Shown: positions 40,371 through 51,194 of the stretch, one piece after another
Layout of the letters: every line of letters begins with the position of its first letter
How positions within the stretch are numbered: the first letter of the stretch is position 1
NCBI GenBank assembly: GCA_014529385.2
Contig: CM043949.1
Coordinates: 112,592,477 to 112,656,476, forward strand
Source of the DNA: Adiantum capillus-veneris
Lineage: Eukaryota; Streptophyta; Polypodiopsida; Polypodiales; Pteridaceae
DNA length: 64,000 nucleotides
Reading direction: 5' to 3'
Made by a program: the position numbers and the translations under genes
Notes under the pieces: generated by a model
Seen by the model: the letters and a program-made list of their open reading frames with translations, nothing else
Databases searched by the model: none
What the model was told of the DNA's origin: nothing

Positions 40371-42413
40371 CGTTGAAAGTTCCATGTGACTATTTTGAGG
40401 GGGTCGATTATCCTTAAGAGACTCTTGGATTGCCTTGGTGAGGTATGTCAAGAATGTCTCAAATACCTTTGGCTCATTGGCAATGGGCTTTGCAGTCATG
40501 GGTTCATACTCAATGGCTTGTGAGCTAGTGGATCTCGTGTCAGTAGACACCCTCATGCCTGCTATCATTAAGTTGTCCTCTAATTGGATTGCATTGGCAG
40601 TGACATCTTCCCAGGTTGTGATACCTCTAATCACTAGTCCATTATAGATTCCTTCATTCCTCAACCCTCGAATGAATCGATCAAGCAATTGGTTATTGTT
40701 GAAGTGCTCATTTACAGGGCAGCGAGAGTTTAAGTGCTTTAGACGACTAATGAAGTCCCTTACTGACTCTCCTTCCTTACGTTCGGCCTTCTGTATCTGA
40801 GATGCTACACCCCAAAGCACACCTTCTCGTATGTACTCCTTTAGAAACAACCTTCGAAGGGTAGGGTAGATTGTTTTCTCGTCCACCCTTAGGGTCCTAT
40901 ACCAATCTCCAGCCTTCCCACTTAATGTCAAGCTTAAGGCATTGCACTTATGTAGTTCGTTGCATTCCCGTAAGGAATCACATACTTGTTCAAACACTTC
41001 AATGTGTTTCCTAGCATCTTCATCCCCATTGAATTTTTGCGTGAGTTTGGCAATTTGTACTGCCTTACTTCTAGGCTCTCTATCAGATGCGTGACGCATA
41101 TTTTCCGCGATAGATCGACCTATGGTTTGAGCAAACGCTGCCAAGTCACCTATGTGAGGAGGCAGGGCCGGTGGAGGTACTCTTGGAATCATATGTGGGA
41201 GAGGAACGGGTACCGGTCTTGGAATATGTGTGGATGATGCAGGATATGGAACATAACCGGGCATAGGTCCACTCAGATAAGAGCTAGGGAGCGGCACTCG
41301 AGGAGCATAAGCAAGTGGTACAATTGGAGGTGTGGGGGCCATGTGTGCATAAGGGGCTAGAGGCACATACGGTCGAGGCCCCACATTAGGTACTACAACA
41401 CTAGGTAGTGGCACTACGCTAACCGTAGATGTCATCGGTACATTCTCTGTCAGGCTTATCCCTGGAGTGAGCACTGTGTTTTCCTTGATAGAGGGTTGAG
41501 CCAAGTTAGGGAAGCTAAAGTTTTCGCTCGGAGGCTCAGATTGCATAGAGACCCCAGGTGAAATGACGTAAGATGGGTCCATGGGACTCATTAGAGGAGT
41601 CTCCATTTGAGATAGAGTAGGCTGTTGAGCCTTGCTCGTATCCAGAAATCTCATGGGGCCAGTTGAGAGTATATTTACCCCTCGGTTTTGCCTTTCTGAT
41701 TGAATAATGCCATGGATAACATTACAGATCATTTTCTGTTGATCTTCGATGCTCGTGGCACTAGAGGTGGATTGTACAATCTCTATCCATCCTACATGGT
41801 AGGCGTGGCCAGAGTGTAGATCCGTCAACACCTCAGTGTGGAGGTCGTATGTCCAATGATCATTAATGAACAATCCTTCTAGAGTCGACGCGTTAACGGT
41901 TTCTTGTGAGGTAGAAGCAATGTTGCTCCCCGTGGTTTTACTTGTCACCAACGGTACTCTAGAGGGAACTTCTGAAGGAGGCAGCTCAACAGGGCCTTCT
42001 TGGTAAGAAGTTGATAGGATATCCACATGGACACTCTTTGGGGGTGTGGGGTCCACGTGCGATGTGAAAGGAGAGTCCACTTTCCCACCCCCTTCGTGTG
42101 CTTCATTTGCATCAGGTTCCGAGCGAGTAGCTCTACCTAACGTTTCCATGAAACGGCTAAACATACTAGTACTAGGCTGTGGAGCTTCGGGAGGTGCATG
42201 GCCTTCTCTCTCAGTGTTTTGGGTAGGGTATGCTTCCATGATTTCTGAGTCGGAGGAGGAATCACTAGCGGCTATTTTAGGGTCTTGGGTGGTGCTACCT
42301 TGTGTCCCCGCTGAGGGTCTAGAGCTTATCGTGGATGGGTAATGGGTGTCCGTATGAACAGAGGCACCCTCAATATGCTCGTGTTCTAGCACTCGCCCAG
42401 AGCATAAGTGCAT
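40332..42413 (-). CDS. gag: E4 gag, 693 residues
   Basis: The start ATG (42413) gives MHLCSGRVLE, the plant Gypsy gag start. An acidic Ser-rich stretch (AASDSSSDSEIMEA) is followed by a proline-rich region with PLAPYAHMAPTPP-like repeats. The capsid-like domain lies near residues 480-640 (HIEVFEQVCDSL, LTLSGKAGDWYRTL, LKHLNSRCPVNEHF, LDRFIRGLRNEG). The ORF ends in a wrong frame (STHVVGMVTKLRIV) where the first zinc knuckle should begin. E5 shows that about 88 nt have been lost at this point. Apart from that break the ORF is fully open. Confidence 0.9.
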   Translation of the reverse strand: MHLCSGRVLEHEHIEGASVHTDTHYPSTISSRPSAGTQGSTTQDPKIAASDSSSDSEIMEAYPTQNTEREGHAPPEAPQPSTSMFSRFMETLGRATRSEPDANEAHEGGGKVDSPFTSHVDPTPPKSVHVDILSTSYQEGPVELPPSEVPSRVPLVTSKTTGSNIASTSQETVNASTLEGLFINDHWTYDLHTEVLTDLHSGHAYHVGWIEIVQSTSSATSIEDQQKMICNVIHGIIQSERQNRGVNILSTGPMRFLDTSKAQQPTLSQMETPLMSPMDPSYVISPGVSMQSEPPSENFSFPNLAQPSIKENTVLTPGISLTENVPMTSTVSVVPLPSVVVPNVGPRPYVPLAPYAHMAPTPPIVPLAYAPRVPLPSSYLSGPMPGYVPYPASSTHIPRPVPVPLPHMIPRVPPPALPPHIGDLAAFAQTIGRSIAENMRHASDREPRSKAVQIAKLTQKFNGDEDARKHIEVFEQVCDSLRECNELHKCNALSLTLSGKAGDWYRTLRVDEKTIYPTLRRLFLKEYIREGVLWGVASQIQKAERKEGESVRDFISRLKHLNSRCPVNEHFNNNQLLDRFIRGLRNEGIYNGLVIRGITTWEDVTANAIQLEDNLMIAGMRVSTDTRSTSSQAIEYEPMTAKPIANEPKVFETFLTYLTKAIQESLKDNRPPQNSHMELSTHVVGMVTKLRIV

Positions 42414-43249
42414 GTGCTTTTGATACCCTAAGGTGTCAAAAAGCTGCTCTAGGAGGCCTTGTGACTAGTTTTTAGCGTGTTTTTTGTTTGTTTTTTTGCT
42501 AGATTTTTTAGAGCGTGTCGTGGAATGGGCCGTGTGATAGCTCAAAACGAGCGTATCGGTCAGAGGGTCGTGCCGTGCTTTACAGCCCTCCGTTTGGTCA
42601 CTCTATGCCCTCGGAATCCCTAAAACTGTCAATTTCCAGTAGGGAACTAGGCCCAAACTAGAAAGTCTAAGGGTGCAAGTGGGAAGAGAAAGGAGGAGAG
42701 TGGAGGACTTGTCCCACATGCTCTCATTCTCTCTTGAGGGAGTAGGGTATATATATAAGAGTGAGTCTAGTATATATCGGAGGACTGAGGACTGAGGCCT
42801 GGGCTTGGGCTTGGGCTTGGGCTTGGGCTTGGGCTTGGGAAAATGATCCCGATCTCGATCTATCTTTTATACAAACCAACCCGTCCGTTTTAAGAGTCAC
42901 GTTTTTTATTTTTGAAAAATTTCGCCGCCCGCTCACTCGCGTTTTTTTATTTCCGAATTTTTTTTTTCCTTTTTTTTTTTTTTTTTGGAAGCAAAAATTG
43001 CAGAAATTGCAGAAAATTAAAAAAACGCAGAAATGCAGAAAATTGCAGAAATTGAAAACGCCGAACTTGAAAATGCAGAAATTACGGAAATTGAAAAAAC
43101 GCAGACAATAGCAGAAATTGAAACTTGACAGCAATTGCAGAAAACGCAAAAAACAGAAATCTCCACACACTCCTTCCCTGCCTTTCCTATGATAGAAATT
43201 GCACCACAAGGAAGCGTAAAGTGCTAACCGAGCTTAGTGTAGGGCATAT
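42414..43249 (-). other. E4 leader
   Basis: The leader holds a hexamer repeat of gggctt (42797-42839), poly-T tracts and a degenerate run of 'gcagaaattgcagaaaat' words (42990-43150). Long frames across it on both strands (for example 42724-43209) are products of low complexity. Confidence 0.75.
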
Positions 43250-43266
43250 CCCCGGCAGCGGCGCCA
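43250..43266 (-). other. E4 primer-binding site, tRNA-Asp type
   Basis: In element orientation TGGCGCCGCTGCCGGGG, four bases after the LTR. It is closer to the tRNA-Asp consensus than the site of E1. Confidence 0.9.
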
Positions 43267-43270
43267 AAAA

Positions 43271-43521
43271 TGTGCGCTCCTTGCCGCACTGTCGAAGCAA
43301 GGGACTTGCCAATACACCGTATGCGAGCCACAAACGGCTCCAAGCACACAACAAGCCTAAACTAGCAAGCTCAAGAAAACAAAGGGTGTGTCACTCACCG
43401 CTCTACGCTCGCCTTCGTGGTGGATTCCTCGCCGCGATGAAGAAGAAGCTGCAGTCGTGCCGCGCTCAACCGCTTCGCCGCCGTCGTGCCTTCGTAATGC
43501 TCGATCGCACACACACTCTCC

Positions 43522-43553
<32 letters not shown>

Positions 43554-43847
43554 AGGAGGTGAAGAAGAAGAAGATGGAGATGGAGCAAGAGCACTCTTCA
43601 ATTGCACAAATGAGAGAATGAGTAAAAATTAGGTTTAGTTGGCTTTTATAGGAGCTCACCCCATTCACACTTGGGCGCCCATGCTTAACCAACTAATCCC
43701 TTGAATGTCCAAGTTAAAGTGCGCCTCTCATCGACGATCACTCTACCTTTCCTTATTGGACCGACAAGCCCGGTACCTGACTCTACCAAATACATAATAT
43801 GCGTCCGTCGTAGGTGATAGGGTGTCCGTGTGCCGTGAGGGTTAACA
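43271..43847 (-). repeat. E4 5' LTR, 577 bp
   Basis: It matches 35132-35708 with about five substitutions. The TATA box lies at 43643-43651. The flanking duplication ccaga follows at 43848-43852. Confidence 0.93.
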
Positions 43848-43852
43848 CCAGA

Positions 43853-44328
43853 TAGGCAAAAACACCCCATTCCATTGCAAAAGCAATTTTATGCTGATCG
43901 TTTGGGTCAACCAAAAGTTGATTGTATCCCAAAAATCCATCTAAAAAATTGTAAGCTTATTTAACTACAACTCGTTCTAAAATATGCTTAGTTATCGGAA
44001 AAGGAAAGTTATCTCTAATGGTAGGTGCATTCACTTTCTTGAGGTTGACACACACTCGCAATTTTCCATTTTTCTTGGGTACTACCACAATTGGAGACAC
44101 CCAATTTGTGTGTTCAATTTCATAAATGAATTTGGCTTCCTTTAGTTTTTCAATCTCTTCTTTGATCTTTTTGGCAAATGTTTCATTGTATGTGTATGGC
44201 CTTTGTCTACTTGGTTTTGCAACATCTCTCATGAGTATAGTATGTTGAAAGATTTCTTGATCAACACCCTTGAGATCCTTGTAAGACCAAGCAAAGATAT
44301 CTCGGTGTTCTTTCATTAACCTTAACAA
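43853..44328 (-). pseudogene. pol: E2 pol: RT, N-terminal half
   Basis: It reads HRDIFAWSYKDLKGVD, EHTNWVSPIVVVPKKNGK and, after a stop near 43957, FLGYNQLLVDPNDQ and MEWGVFAY up to the E4 insertion. It matches E1 RT closely and gives R and K at the first two stop positions of E1. Confidence 0.9.
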
Positions 44329-44976
44329 AAGCTCTTCTTCTTCTTTTGTTAGGTCATTTGCAATGTAGGTAGGCCTAGACTCCTCTCTTGGTTCAGGCAG
44401 ATCTATCTTTTTTGCATTTTCAGGCCCTTCGTACGACTCACCCTATTTTCGTAGTTCCCTAACAAGTTGTTTGACTATGATTCTTCGATCTTGGAGAATA
44501 TATTTCTTGTAATGGGATGGAACACTCATTACATCTTTATCATCTTCTTCAGTGGTGTCCATTTCAGTTGTGTCTATCTCGTTTAGAGATTTTTCCAACT
44601 CTTGATACTTCTTTTTCCGCTCAACTCGTGTCATGCTTGACTCCTTGTCCTGTTTTTTTGGCTTTGCTTGAGTTTCCTTTCTCATTTTTTTCGACATTTT
44701 TGACATTTCAGGATTTTTGTTTAAAGGATATATGCCAGTGATTTTGTCTTTGACACAATCATGTGCATCTATCTGCATCAGGAATTGTATTCTACTGGAG
44801 ACTGATGGCGTAGGTCTAGATTTCAAATTTCTGGTGTCTCTTTTTCGTCTATACCATTTTTATCTTCTCGGTTTTTGGTTAGGAAAGTCAAAAAACTTTT
44901 CCTCCCCTCCTTTCATGAGTAGCTTAGCTCTCATATGTTCTTTTTTCAACCCCGAATCTTCTGAGGTAGCTGAGTA
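44329..44976 (-). pseudogene. E2 protease-RT linker
   Basis: A lysine-rich linker (44443-44826) matches the E1 linker 6736-7190: HDCVKDKITGIY versus GDCAKDQISEIF, and RKKKYQELEKSL versus RKQKYQELKWSL. One stop near 44440 and one near 44830 break it. No domain is known for it. Confidence 0.72.
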
Positions 44977-45760
44977 TTATTCTAACTCATCTGTTGCATC
45001 ATAGTAGAGGTCTGCGAAAACTTGTTGAGCTTTCATCAAGTCCTTGGGTTCGTAAATTTCAACGTGGAGGGTTGAGATCATTTGGATGGGAATTATGTCA
45101 TAGCCGTCCTCATTGCAAAATTGAGTAGACATAGATGTATTCACACATACATCCATTGTTGCTAAGATTTGAGTCCACTCAAATGGCTCAAACAAATGCT
45201 CTGAAAAGGGTTCAGGTACATAGGCTTCATCCGTGCAATCTCTTTCTAAGATACATTCTTCTCGTTTTAAGCTCCCGTTTTTTGAAGCTCCGCACATCCA
45301 AATAGGAGTGTCTTTGTTCAACTAACATGGAAGCTTAGTTTTAGTCAAAGAGACTGAATATAACTCTTGTATGGGTGTTTTTATGACATCTCTGTAAGTG
45401 TGATCTTTTAGATTAACCCTTGTTATCGATCCTACTTGCTTCAAGTACAGGTAATTGTTTCCCCAATCTTGGATGAGTTGTACTTGTCGCATGAAAGGTC
45501 TTCTCGATATGATTTCGTAATTGAGTTTCTTTCCAAAGTCTACTATGGCAAAAGTATGTTGATATTCAATCCTATAGGGATTAACTATCACTTTTTCAAG
45601 CAGTCCTAATGGTCTTTCAATGTGCCCATTAGCCAATGGCAATTTCATTCAAGTTTGTCTAATGGCTGGCTGTCCTCAGGATTCCTATACTGCTTTTGTG
45701 GCTATGGCTATGCCTACCCCACTATCCAGTATTGCCATTATATCTTAATGGAAGGGTTGT
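44977..45760 (-). pseudogene. pro: E2 protease 1
   Basis: The catalytic motif reads AILDSGVG (about 45725-45750). After three stops the frame goes on with LANGHIERPLGLLEKV and the ISRRPFM form of the closing motif, where E1 has ILGRPFM. The part 44977-45321 (IWMCGASKNGSLKREEC) matches E1 LWMCGASHCGSLKREEC. Stops and the damaged closing motif make it inactive. Confidence 0.82.
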
Positions 45761-45811
45761 GTTTACTTCTTCCCCTTCGTAGTATTCTCCGACTTTGTTC
45801 ATTGGAAGAGA

Positions 45812-46640
45812 TCAAATCTCTTTGTTGTCCATTTCGTGTTTCAATTTTTTCAAATTTGTTGCGATTAGCCCCATTATCCCCACCTTCTCTAGGGTTTTTT
45901 GTAGATCATTCCATAGATATGATCTGATTTTCAATAATTCTTCCAAAGTAAGAGTGCATTGGATGGGTGTAGACATGATTGAATGAATGTTGTCTACTTC
46001 TAGGGTCTGTTCCGTTCTTTTTACTTGAGTGGTCTTACACACTATAAATTCATATTTGTTATCTCCCAAGTAAGAGGGTAATGTTTTCAAGGTCAATGGT
46101 TTAGACATTCCTGAAGCTTCAGATTCACAATCCCCATACAAGGATTGTACATCCATGTCCATATCAGGAGGTAGGTTGTCTAACCAAACTTCTTCTATAG
46201 GAGCTGACTTTAGAGTTAGGCTCCCATCATTGATCTCTCTAAATTTTTCCCATAAGTGTCCTGGCCATTCTTCCTCTACGAATGGAATTTCATCTAAGGC
46301 ATCTTCGCTATCTGACACTATGAGTTCTGGATCTTTTGTTTCAAGGTGAGGTTCTACCACCACTTCGGATTTTTCTTTATTGGCTCTTTCCACCGCAAGC
46401 TCTTCAAATTTTGTCATACTTTCAAGCTTGGGTTTTTGTTTTTTTAGCATTTCTTGCGTGATTCTTACCAATTTTTGATAAGCTTCAAGCTTAGCTGCTT
46501 CCATGTATGGAGAAGGAAAGTTTTTCCATTTGTTTTCCATGTTTTGGCCTGCTTCAAGTCCTGCTTGGTAGGCTTCCAAGGCTACAATAGGCTCAAAAAT
46601 TTGTCAACCAAAATTGATCGTCCAGATTTCACGGTAGTTT
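45812..46640 (-). pseudogene. E2 gag-protease linker
   Basis: A 255-codon acidic frame that matches E1 4900-5700: PYMEAAKLEAYQKLV versus PYVEIEKWRLEMYREMI, HLWEKFREIND versus DLWKQIREANK. It is one frame off the flanking gag and pol frames, so it is bounded by indels. Confidence 0.72.
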
Positions 46641-46659
46641 CCTTGATTTTGCTTCTAGT

Positions 46660-48426
46660 TTATTTAACCTTAACCTGGAATAACTTCTTTGCTTTCTCCT
46701 CAATCTCAGCTTGTTGTTTCTGTTTTCTCATCTCATACCTTTTGCTTCCGCTTCTTTTGGTCTTTTGAGAGGAAATTTTTGTATTCTTTAAATCATCAGA
46801 GGAGTTATGTTTCTTTTTCTTAGCTTGGGCTCTGTTGATTACCTTGATTGGAACAATCGGTTCACTCTCGGATGAGCTACTAGGTATCACATGGACTACG
46901 TTCACTACTGTTTTACCCTTATTTAAAAGATTTTTAGGACAATCTTCCGGGAAGTGTCCTCCCTTTTTGCAACATTGTATGCAATAAGCTTCAACTGGCT
47001 TGAGGTTTTTGTCAGGCTCTGGACATTCATTTTTCCAATGATCATCTGCACCACAGTTATGACAATTTCCCGTTCTTGGCTTAATCATGGGTCTTACCAT
47101 AGGAGTTATGATACCTTGATTAGCTACATAATACATTGGTGCAAGCTCTGGTGGAGCATAAGTCACTAGTTATTCCATTGGTGGTGGATGTGAATTATGC
47201 CAATCTCCTTCTCCCATGACTGTAGATGGACTAGGCTCAGCATAGGGTGTAACAGGCACTAGTGCTTGTTTATCTATGACTCCCTCCGGATGCATGTACT
47301 TTACAAGCACTGCATTATGTCTGGGATATGGAGTTTGTTGACCCAACACGGGTTGAGGTCTTTCCATACCCATCGGTGGTCTTTGAGTTGGGGCCATGTT
47401 AGGCTGATACCTATACATGGGTTGTCCTTTTGGCCTCATAGGCATGTACTGAACATTCCCATCATACTTTGGTCGATAATAGCACTCATTGGTCTCATGG
47501 TTAGTCCATTTACCCTCAATTGCACACCATTTTTGCGGCCTAATTGGTTGTCCTTGTTGAGCTATCCCTTGTCTTGGTCCTATCATAGGTGCCTTTTGCA
47601 TGTTATTCATCATGTCATTCATCCTTTTGAGCATGTCTTCTATGGCTGAAAGTGGTGCTACAGTAGCCGTTCCCACTTGAGCTAGTTTGGTGGATGCTGT
47701 TTTCTCACTTCAGTTATCCTTAGGGACATCTTCTTCATTGAAAATATCACAATTGTCTCCTAAGTTAATAACATCTGACACACACTCTTCTAGGGTTGTA
47801 TGCTTCTTGCTATACAATATAGCATGAAGTTTTTTATTTCGCAGTCCCTTTAGAAACAATGATACTAGTCGTTATTATGCCGATATCTCTAGCTTTGGGC
47901 ATCTGGCTATGTATTACTTCATTTGAGTTGCATAATCCCTAACAGACTCACCTTGTTTCTATTAGATTTGAGCTAAAATATTGTGTTTGATCCCTATTTC
48001 AGAACAAGCAGCTACAAATCCTTGAGCTAATGTGTTCAATTCTATGATTGACCTTGATGGAATGTTTTGGAACTATGTGAGTGCTTTTCCTTCTAATGTC
48101 ATTGCAAACCCCTCGAATTGAGTATGAAAATCAAATATGCGTTCTGCTCTTAGCACTTGCTTAAAGCTTGCTAAGTGGTCATATGGATCCCTAAATCCAC
48201 TGTATTTTCTAACCCATTTTTGAAAATCAGTTGGTCTGACACGTCTATTTGGTTCAGCTAACCGATCTCCTAGTAGTTGGTCCTGTTCCGAGTCCTTCAA
48301 ACCAGTCTGTTGGAAATAGTGACTCGCGTAGCCCTGGACTGGCTTTAGTGTCACCCGGTTTTCTTTGTGATGAGGTGGTTTCTGGTTTCTTAACATTACT
48401 CTTAAAAGATCTCTCACGGTGTTCAT
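46660..48426 (-). pseudogene. gag: E2 gag: capsid-like domain and zinc knuckles
   Basis: Three open pieces share one frame: 48426-48073 (capsid start, FQKWVRKYSGFRDPYDHLASF), 47676-47170 (KWCAIEGKWTNHETNECYY) and 47166-46660. The last holds the knuckles CHNCGADDHWKNEC (standard CCHC spacing) and CIQCCKKGGHFPEDC. The part 47677-48072 is full of stops. The match to E1 gag is continuous. Confidence 0.85.
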
Positions 48427-49155
48427 CTCTTGGAATAGTTTCTGGTCCTTGGTTCAATATCCAATCCCTTATGAAATATCCTTGATATTTGGTTTGTTCC
48501 ACCTTGTCACGAGTCATCATAACAAAGTTGTTGTTATAAAAATCCCTAAACAGGTAGGTTGGTAGGTCTACTGACCCCTTATCCTTGATCTTGAAGGTAT
48601 AGATGATCTTCATGGACGTTAGTTGTCCTGATTTGGCATGCGAAGTCCATAGAAGATCTTTGACGTTTCTATCCTCCCAGCAATAGACTCCGATCCTAGG
48701 ATTGTCTGTAAAAAACCGTTTCAAAGGCTACAAATCAACTTGATCGTATCCCTTGAATTCTAACATTGGTGGTCCTTCTTTTGCTGCCATATCTAGAATT
48801 ATGGTATTTACTTCTAGCCCCCATTTGTCTATCACGTCAGGGTTTTCGACTTGTAAATATCGAGTTTCATTTCTATCGATGTACATCTCTTCTTCGAACT
48901 CAATACCATGGTCATCAATGTGAATAGCATACTCTTCGTTAGGATCGAGGTAAACCTAAGCTCCATGGCGATTAGTCTTATAAAAAGAGATATATGCTTA
49001 CAGTGCACTGTCGTTCCGATTTTTGAGTGAGTCGAATAGGAAGACATTTCAGACGTTGAATCTGAAAAAGTGTCTGAGACTTCTTCAAGGATAGTGTCCA
49101 AGGGGTTGCCTTGATTCACTCTCTTTGGTGGATACTCTACTGGAGGTTTCTCCAA
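48427..49155 (-). pseudogene. E2 gag N-terminal extension
   Basis: It corresponds to E1 1849-2984. The acidic start (LEEVSDTFSDSTSE) is at about 49080. The next module reads EYAIHIDDHGIEFEEE and YLQVENPDVIDKWG, against EIIRVYDDGDRFQDE and YLIVSNPEDYNRYG in E1. The second module begins after a stop with NPRIGVYCWEDRN. Frames change at least twice. The region has no named domain that I know. Confidence 0.65.
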
Positions 49156-49159
49156 ATAT

Positions 49160-51174
49160 GCCTTGGTTTCCTAGTACACGACCAGATCTAAGGATCATAA
49201 AGAGTTGTGAAGCCCTGGATAGAGTACTTACCGTCGGATTGACTTGTTGTCAATTTTTTTGCAGTTGACTTGATTGCAACTTCAGTCAAGCTGTCGATTC
49301 CTTGTTTGCAACATGATTCTTATATCAATTTTTATCAAGTCAGCTATTCTTTCACATAGATTGTACAGTTTTTACTAACTATTGTGATTGGTCTATGTGT
49401 ATCACTTCAAATCGAGCTATGGAAGTCAGCAATTGGGACTTTCAGATTCAACTTTGGCAAAAAATCGAAGGATTAATCTGCAACCTAAAAACTGAGTGAA
49501 CATGTACCAATTTGGATTCTATTGAACCCAAAAATTTCCCAGTGACCTTGTATTATGTTGGTCTAACATTGTACAAGCTCAAAAGTCATAATTGGTGTCT
49601 CTGTGTAGCAGTAGTAAATAATCACGATTATTTACTTTTGTCAGTTTTTGCACTTTTTGGCTTGGTTTGCCAAGTGTACAACCTGTTAAGGTCCCTGGAC
49701 AAGTTTCACTAAGTTTGGACAAAATCTGTTCAAGTTTAGCTACTGTTTCGTGTCTGCAGACTCGGTTTTCAAGAATCTGGCTTAAGTCTTACTTTTGGGA
49801 TCCAAATTTTACCAAAATTGATTTGTATGGTCTACTTGATATGCTTGACCTTGTGGTATACTCAAATGTGCAAGATTGTCAATTTTTGAAGCAGATGTAA
49901 ATAATCACGATTATTTACTCTAGCTAATTTTTTCGTAAGTTTTTGTCCCAAACTTGACACAGATCTGTTAAGCACTTCAACTTAAGGTCTCTAGCCAAGT
50001 TTCATCAAGTTTGGACTATTTTTGGTCAAATGGTCATCAGTTTTCTTTTCGCAAAGACTGACTTTGCAAATTTGGTCACAATTTTCAATCCAATGATCCA
50101 AATCTTACCAAATTTGGTTTGTGTGCTTATTACAATATGGTAAAACTAGTGGTATGCTAACTTAGTAAAAAAGTTGAAAAATGGGGCAGATGTAAATAAT
50201 CACGATTATTTACTTCTGGTAACTTTTTGCATCTTTTTGGTCAAGTGAGCATGTATACATGTCTATCACATCAATATAAGCCTATGAATCAAGTTTCATT
50301 GAGTTTGGACAATTCTTTCCCCAATTTACATTCAAGTTCCCAAAAGTCAGTACAAACTTTAGTTTTTACCCAGTTTTTCGCCAGTTTGGTGATCCAAATC
50401 TTTTGCCTTTACAAAAGTTGTTTGTACACATGCAATGAGTCATTGGTATCAACCTTGGTCAAATTTGAGCTAAAAGTAAATAATTGTGATTATGTACTTT
50501 ATGCCCAAAAAATAAACATTTTTTTGCACTTTTTCAATGGACAGTCTTTTCAGGAGCTATTTTACGCCTATGAATCAAGTCAAAACTTAATTTGGCCTAA
50601 AATGTCAAGAAAAAGTAAATAATCTGAGTTTTTGCAAACTCTTGAAATTTTTACCTCTATGTGTCCTTGATCTTACCCATTGGTTCATACAACTTTTAAG
50701 CATACTCTTCAGTCGGATTGAGTGGTTTGGAGTCTTTTCGTGCTATTTCTAGCCGTAGACCTGAAATTTTGCAACTTCAAATAACAACTCACAATGATTA
50801 TTTCGGAGAGAGCAATGTTATGAAATCCACCTCGGATTCTACTTACCCTATCCCTAGGTTCTCACATAATGGGGTTGTGGAAAGTGTCCACAAACACTCG
50901 TTTTCTTAGTTTTTATGGTTTCTTGAGCATTGATCTTAAGACTTGTCTCTTTTATCAATCATTCTCAAAATCCTAATCTAGTTTTACAATTCTACAATCC
51001 TAAAGGCACTCAGCAAGTACAACTTACCTCCAAGCTACCTCTACACAGCAAAAGAGGACAATCTTAAGCTATGTGGTTTCTAAAAAGAAAGTTTTGATTC
51101 TAGGAGATCCTAGAGGAAGTTAAAGGATAACTTCATAAGACATTCGCGTTTTTTCCTAGTTTAGGTCTCTTCGA
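49160..51174 (-). other. E2 untranslated leader
   Basis: About 2 kb with four palindromes in diverged tandem units. Each unit holds a 'tttcat-aagtttggac' word on the plus strand (49705, 50000 and 50295). No gene is visible on either strand. Confidence 0.75.
49614..50497. repeat. E2 palindrome array, leader copy
   Basis: Copies of the 22-bp palindrome lie at 49614-49635, 49897-49918, 50192-50213 (all three with centre CACG, otherwise perfect) and 50476-50497 (three changes). The intervals are 283, 295 and 284 bp. A broken half-site lies at 50615. The unit length equals that of E1 although the palindrome sequence is different. Confidence 0.9.
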
Positions 51175-51192
51175 TCCCTGGCAGCGGCGCCA
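51175..51192 (-). other. E2 primer-binding site, tRNA-Asp type
   Basis: In element orientation TGGCGCCGCTGCCAGGGA, two bases after the 5' LTR. Confidence 0.88.
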
Positions 51193-51194
51193 AA

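Larger units (their letters stand above)
35132..43847 (-). mobile_element. E4: non-autonomous Gypsy-type element with gag and protease only
   Basis: E4 is 8,716 bp with identical-length LTRs (577 bp) that differ by about five substitutions plus a shift in a CT/CA repeat, so it is the youngest LTR insertion here. It has a tRNA-Asp primer site, a gag ORF and a protease ORF, but no RT, RNase H or integrase anywhere in either strand. Its gag and protease resemble those of the giants E1 and E2. It must rely on pol supplied by another element. The absence is not a local deletion, since E5 of the same family also lacks pol. Confidence 0.92.

Noticed and set aside
42724..43209. A 161-codon minus-strand frame with QAQAQA and Phe-rich runs
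   Set aside because: It is the translation of the hexamer repeat and poly-T tracts in the E4 leader; no domain and not conserved in E5.
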